From positions 4,860,001-4,924,000 of the forward strand of contig CANTUQ010000106.1 in the NCBI GenBank assembly GCA_947683425.1: 64,000 bases of DNA, read 5' to 3'. This document shows positions 58,001-64,000 of the stretch, piece after piece. This DNA is from Excoecaria cochinchinensis. Lineage: Eukaryota > Streptophyta > Magnoliopsida > Malpighiales > Euphorbiaceae. Each line of letters starts with the position of its first letter. Position 1 is the stretch's first letter. The notes beneath the pieces were generated by a model. That model was given only the letters and a program-made list of their open reading frames with translations, was not told the DNA's origin and did not search any database. The translations under genes and the position numbers were made by a program.

Positions 58001-61000
58001 AAACTGAGCATGTTTGCCAGATATTCTCGTTAGCACCTCAACAGACATAAGAATGACCGCTCCAGGATCTGGACCATTATGAATAGTGCCAGTAGTTTCA
58101 CTATAATAAACATGCGGACTTATCAAGTGTAAAATTATGTTGAACAAAGCAGCCATTAAACTCTGAATGTTTTTGCTAACTACACGCAAATTTTTTCCAC
58201 CTGTCAAGGAATCAGAGGTTATGAAAACAATAAGCGATACTGCAGTCAAGAAGTATATTTGCAATAACATCAAAATCTAACTATTCTGCAGTCAAGAAAC
58301 ATATGATATAATTAATGATCAAATGTTTAAGAAACTGGGAGAGTGAGACATATTTCACTCATAAGATCAAGGAAGGATGTAAAATGGATGCATGTTGGTG
58401 CCATTAACTGCCCATCTGATGGCAAAACCTTCTCTAAGTTGAAGGGAAGTTCAGATGCTAAAAATCTGACAAGCTAAGATGAATGGCAGCAGATGTGAAG
58501 TGGTGAAGCAATAACATGTCCACCACAAACTTGAGAGTGGCAAAGAAGAGGACACTAGAAGTCTGAAATACAAACAAGGTCAACCAGGAACTCAATTAAT
58601 TCAATTCAAAAAATTCAAATTTTCTCAAGACTAATGTGAGAAATGCCAAAAAGACATAAAGTAAAGCATAATCACATAGAACGCTACATGCTACCATAGA
58701 CCGGTAAAGAATGCAATAAGATGAATGCATTTCCAAACTATATAGGATATTACCTGAAACATATTCCAGAACTAGATCCAAGCAGTCAATGCCAGCAGCA
58801 ACAATTGAGGAAACCTTTGCACCATCTGCACTTCCAGTATTTATATCATAGATTATTGCACAACCATCATGCACTCCCACCAATGCTCTCTTAATGGCAT
58901 GTAGTGTAGATAGCATATGAAACTCAGACGACTTGCTTAATAGTGCTTTTATTGACATCCTCAACCGAGCTTTAAATTCTTCCAAGAATATTGACATATG
59001 AGAAAGAGATGCTTCAGATGAACTTATATTACTTCTTAAGTCTGTCTGATAAGGTGACAGGGCTGCTCCTTTTCCCTGCAAAGAGATGCACCTTCCCAAA
59101 GCATTCAAGTGCATCTCTATCAGACTGGAATACACATTTGTAGTGGTTTTGGAGTTGTTTTTCAAAGGAAAATGGTACCATAATTCTTGCAGATACTTGA
59201 GAACACCATCTAACCAAACAAAAGAGAATGGTTGTGGGACCTCTGATGCATCAACTAACTTGATCAGCAAGGTGCGACATATGGCAACAAAAGTTGGAAC
59301 CAAACCGGACAATGAAGTAGTACAACTGGTCTGCAAATTTAGCCTCAAGAAAGCTGAAGAAGTCATCAGTAGTTGCCTGATCAAAATTGCAGCCTTAGGA
59401 TGATCACCTTTTAGCAAGGTTTGCAACAAACAATTATTTAGCAAATTGCATTCAAAGGTATCAAGCTTGCTCAGAAAGGTAGTAACAGAGTGTGTGTCTT
59501 CTGACTGCATTGTAAACTTCTGCATATTAGTGTTCCAGACATGACCATCAATATTTGATGATGTTGAGCAGTTATTTTGAGATGTTGATTTCTGATTCTG
59601 CGCACGATCTAAAGTTTCTGTCTCAGAAAAACCTTTATTTAAAAACTCCTCAGAACCCAACAAACCTTTGCTATCATTTTGAGCATCAACTGAACTGCCA
59701 GGTTCATGATCATCTTCAACAAACAACACGTGTACAACAAAACTAATTAATTCCGCAAACACATTTATACAAAAACCTATTTTGGAGCCAGGTTTAAAAA
59801 TTAATGAGAATAACTTCATCTTATCAGTATCTATTGCATTTGTATGGTTCAAGGCAGATGCTAGGCCCCACAAAAACCCACTAAGACAAGATATGATTGA
59901 TGATAATTTGTCCAAATTGACAATATTTACACCATTCCCTTCTTTCCCATTAATAAGGGCATCCTTCAAAGAAATAAGTAAGTCCTGAGTCTGTTCCTTC
60001 AAAATCTCAGCCATAAGAAGAATACTTTTCCAGGCTTTATTGTTTTCAAAGGAGTCCAAGCGTGAATCGGATTCATCTAAAGTGCCATATTCATGAGCAA
60101 TACTATAGTAATGCTTGCTCAGTGTCAGGAACACGTAGGATGTGTGATCCATCAATGAACAAATGCTCTCTCTAGTCTGGTCAGCACAATCTTTGTACAG
60201 CATATCTTGAACCCCAACCACTACAAACACCGACTTGAAAAGCCACAAAACAGAAAATAAATCCTCAGACAACACTGGAATGAGTGAGGATTTACTAGTT
60301 CTACTCTTCCCACAAAATCCCATAATTATTTCCTTCATGGTTCTCCGGCAGGATACGAGCAATCTTAAAAGCTCATACCTGTTATGCAAGGATAAAGCAT
60401 CTCGACATTCTAATAAACTGCTAATCACATACCTGAAATGTAGAATACCTTATGTAAATAGAACCTCAGGATAAGTTCGTCATACTGAGTATATTTATCA
60501 ATAGTAAATTTCAAATCAAAATTGAAAATGACCACTAATATACTTTTGTCACAACAGGCTTATAGGCAGTAACAATAGGATAGAGCTGGGATTCTCTATG
60601 CAAGTATACTGACTTTAGTCCTAAAACCAGAAGATACTATTTATTTTTCTATGTGTATCCTAACCATGCGCAGAAACCCACATAAAAAGTGCACATACAT
60701 CTATTTGCTCAAATGAAAAGAAATATAAAATATATCAAAGACTTGTAAATAACAGACTACACTGAGCAGCAATTTACCTTTCAAGATTCAGTAGATAAGT
60801 CACATAACGAGAGAATGAGTTTGAATTCATATATCCTTTCGGCATCCAACACAATAGACTGAGCAGATTTTGACAAGCAGTAAATTTCATTCTAGCTGAT
60901 TCCAAGGGAATATCTGTGGACATCTTGAATGATCGATGAGAAATTGGTTTTCCCTCTGATGGCTTATTATAAATAACAGGTTTATTTCCTGAAACATCCA

Positions 61001-64000
61001 TTGGTACACTTCTAATTGTGCTTAGAATCTCTTGCCAAACAGATGATGAATTTAAATCAATATTCCCAATCGAAAAATTACTAAATAATGGGAGGACTGA
61101 TTTCTTCAACAACCGGCAAAATCTTGATGCCAAATGCCTGTAGACAAACTGTTAAATGAGCTAGCATTAACATTGAGTATAAAAGTTTCCACAGAAGATA
61201 CTAATTGTGCTTCAACCAACAGTAGTCTATGCTTCAGTTAGAACTTGCATGTCTGTGTTGCATAGAACGTGGGTGTGTGTGTGGGTGTGGGGCTATGTGC
61301 ACATTAGCTAGCCTGCAAGAAAGAGAGTGAGCAAGGGGGAGATAAAAGAAGAATTTTGTATTGATAATTGATCTTACATTATGTTCGTAAAGAATAGAAT
61401 TACTTAAAAGTTCTGATGAGATTTGATGCACAGCTATCTTATTCAGAAAGCCACCTTGATCAATCTGGTTGCTTTCTCCCTTTGCAGTGCCTCTTGATGT
61501 AATGGGAAGCCAAGTACAAATCAGTTGAGATAGAAACAATTTTAACCTCTTCTTTCTTGCATGAAGAGACCAAACATCAACATTTTGACAAACAATCCAC
61601 CAAATTGCAGTAGGCAATGACTCCTTGTTCACAGAACACACAGTCAAATCCCATTTATGACTTTCATCTACAGCTTGGGCAGAGGTAGCCAGACAAGCTG
61701 CATCATCAGTGCAGACTGAGATTTCATCAGTACCCAATAATGAGAGGTGACTCGTGATGAATTCAGTAAGACCTCCTGCTTCTGTCTTCAACACAGAGAG
61801 GTGCCTTCCCCACTTTCTGCTTCTCTTACAATACAATGACAAGCTAGCATCATCAAGTGACTTGGCTTGGATGATACAGTCAATTCTTTCCAGTATATAC
61901 TCCAAAGACTTTATCTGCCGGTTCAAATCACCAAGTCTCTGAAGAGCCATAACATGCAATACATAAATCAGAGGACAGTAGTCCACATCACTGCCCTGAA
62001 GACATATGTCAGAGACAGATTGTATAACCACAAGAAGAGAAGCTGAAGGTTGGGCGACCCAAGAAAAATAACCTTCATTTACCCATTCAGTTCTTTCAAT
62101 TAAATCCCTTCCGCAGTACGCTGTAACGGAATCGCACATTTCTAAAGACATCGTTTTTGATTTTTCTGGAGGCATCAGAGTAATTGCTTGCCTATATAAG
62201 CTTCGGCAGGAGATATACAAGCGAAAAAAGAACACAAAGATCCAGTGGGCTGATGGTCCAAAGTTCAGCAAATTATGTTTGTTTCCACCATTCTCCTTGT
62301 CAGAAGTTTTTCCAGTAATGAAAGAAAGGAACTTATTGCTACTATGTGGTTGTACTCCAGCCAAAATACTCATGTAGGGATGAACTACAGCTATCAAATC
62401 CTTTACAGATCTACCAAGAAGGCTACTGTTCCCAACCATGACAGTCAAAGAATCTAGCACTAACGCATAAATTTCTGACAATCCTCTTCCCAAAAGCTCT
62501 GTTTGCAGAATAAGAAAGTGCATCAAACTACTCTTTGTATTTGATTCTTTATGTTCCAGTCCATTGGTCAGTGAACAATTTCTTTTCATCCACTCCATCG
62601 ACTCTAATAAATCATGGCTTAATTGCCGTACACATTCACTGGCCTGCCCTTCTGGCAAAGACTTGATACCATTACTAATAGCAAGTTTAAACTTATGTTC
62701 ACATGACAGCATCCCCACAGATTTTGCATATGCTTCGACAGGTAAAGAATTTGTGAAGGAACCAAAAGTTTGTTCACAAAAATCATTATTTTCATGTGCT
62801 ATTACACACCTGATCGCTTTACAAAGTGCAAATATGACACTCTCCACCTACAAAAATTCAAAAACATAACAACAGAACATGAAACCAACTGATGCAAAAA
62901 AAATAATAATAAATAAAAAATAAAAAAAAATCAACTGCCAACTTTGGCACCACAAAAAAGGGATAAACAAAATTTAAAATGAGCATGACAAAATACCACA
63001 TTCTACGCCACATATCTTCCAATACAAAGGGGTGAAATGAATTGAATATGTAACCACTCAAAATACAGCAAATCTAGAAATCATAAATTACGTCATTTTT
63101 TTGATGCTGAGAACCTAAAATTATACACTGGAGTAGAAATAATTAGACAAGATTCAACTAACCTGCCGAAGTTCACTATAAAGCTTAACCAGCTGGCATC
63201 CAAATCCAAGAGCCTGTGAAGTTAACAAGCATTGACTTGGTGCATCCTTAAAGGAATGACCAAGGGCCAAGTAAGAAAGTACCATAAGCCATAAACTGGA
63301 CAAATCATTCTCAAGAATGTCATATTCAATATCCAGAAAGTACTGTATAGCAACAAGTTGCTGCTTTGCTAATAAAATTATAATTTCCTGAGTTTTGCCA
63401 TCTGTATCATGTGTTGGCAAAGATAGTAGATAGGAAGAAAATGAGAAAATAGTATTGTAAACATTCTTTAAGAAATTAAGGCAAGCTCCTTTGGAGATGT
63501 CCTCTGTTTTTATGTACAACTTTTCATGCACTAAGCTGGCTAACAAATGATTTATTGATTTGAGTGTGCAGTGAGCATCCAACAACAGAGTTCCCACTTC
63601 TAATTTGCTTTGGCAAAAACCGGTCATCTGAAAAAAAAGAGGCTCGACAATCTGTACAAAAAAGTCAAAAAGTGATTTTCTTTTTTCTGCAGTCAAATTA
63701 CTCGATCCACAGCTATTTTCTGGAACCATACTATTGCCTTGGTTTAAAACTTTAGAGCTATTGCAATATAAATGTTTTGACCCTTCAGTTTTCTCCGCCA
63801 ATGAAACTGTTCTTTGTTTTCTGACTCGATTAATCAGCAAGTGAAATAGTTCTCCTAAGCCACTTAATTCAAACTTCTTCGAGGACACAATCTTTTCTAT
63901 TTTATCAAAGAAATGTCTATGGTAGCTTCTAATCACGGTTTTTGAGTCCTTGAATTTTCCATCATTACATGGAGCATATCTTTCTGCACTGTGTAAGCTC
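55004..64000 (-). CDS. URB2: Urb2/Npa2-type nucleolar pre-rRNA processing factor (5'-partial)
   Basis: In yeast, Urb2/Npa2 acts in the nucleolus on early 60S particles and 27S pre-rRNA processing; the plant role is inferred. I derive nine exons: >64000-63163, 62847-61378, 61148-60778, 60432-58754, 58200-57780, 56904-56742, 55554-55451, 55260-55169, 55080-55004. All introns are GT-AG and all junction phases agree, giving 1,737 codons before TGA. Exon 7 has a weak donor (GTGGTT). The family C-terminal domain occupies roughly the last 240 residues, with CHVAQSLHIPAALFHDF, ESCSADDLQHLHSVLGEG and LAVLQHDYKMNF. The rest is helical, without motifs. The first frame is open through the window edge, so the start and perhaps a few hundred residues are missing. 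No disabling change is seen. Confidence 0.9.
56553..56731. repeat. tandem duplication in intron 6 of the Urb2/Npa2 gene
   Basis: Two ~97-bp copies starting at 56553 and 56650 share CACAACATAGAACCATG, ATGCAACCCAGAT and TTTTCATGTAAGTG. The second copy ends about 10 bp inside the intron, next to the exon 6 donor at 56741. The copies differ at several positions, so this is not a recent event. Confidence 0.8.

Overview
The window looks like nuclear DNA of a eudicot plant. It is AT-rich, carries plant LTR-retrotransposon lineages (Ty1-copia, Tat, Tekay/Del-type chromovirus, TRIM, TR-GAG), and contains genes with GT-AG introns. The species cannot be read from the sequence. Only two host genes are supported. 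One is a small three-helix membrane protein on the minus strand at 2086-2475. The other is a large minus-strand gene at 55004-64000 encoding the Urb2/Npa2-type nucleolar ribosome-biogenesis factor; nine exons are visible and its 5' end lies outside the window. The roughly 50 kb between them is almost entirely transposable elements.

Layout. 1-240: four imperfect hairpin units. 1297-1563: a Stowaway MITE. 2086-2475: the small membrane-protein gene. 4609-12463: a full-length but coding-dead Ty1-copia element (minus), with near-identical 424-bp LTRs, TSD TTTTC, and an array of 17 CACGTG motifs in its leader. 13080-48574: a Tat-lineage Ty3-gypsy element (minus, TSD ATAAT) holding a nested stack. 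A Tekay-like chromovirus (14085-38807) sits downstream of the Tat integrase. A coding-free, 15-kb LARD with Ogre-like priming signals (21333-36267, TSD CTCCT) splits the chromovirus between protease and reverse transcriptase. A 1.4-kb solo LTR (31005-32377, TSD GTAGG) sits inside the LARD. Side insertions are a hAT-type element in the chromovirus 3' LTR (14359-15020) and a 3.7-kb Tekay-type solo LTR (41357-45084, TSD TTCTA) just upstream of the Tat reverse-transcriptase active site.

Right of the nest, 48710-50400 is a gag-only LTR element (TSD TAATC). 50740-54180 is a decayed LINE whose RNase H region is split by a TRIM (52799-53646, TSD CTAAC) with two identical LTRs. The Urb2/Npa2 stop codon follows about 1 kb beyond the LINE.

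Boundaries of most insertions were read directly from TG..CA ends, target-site duplications, primer-binding sites and polypurine tracts. The insertion order is therefore well supported: Tat, then Tekay, then LARD, then the solo LTR. No RNA genes, CRISPR arrays or bacterial features were seen.
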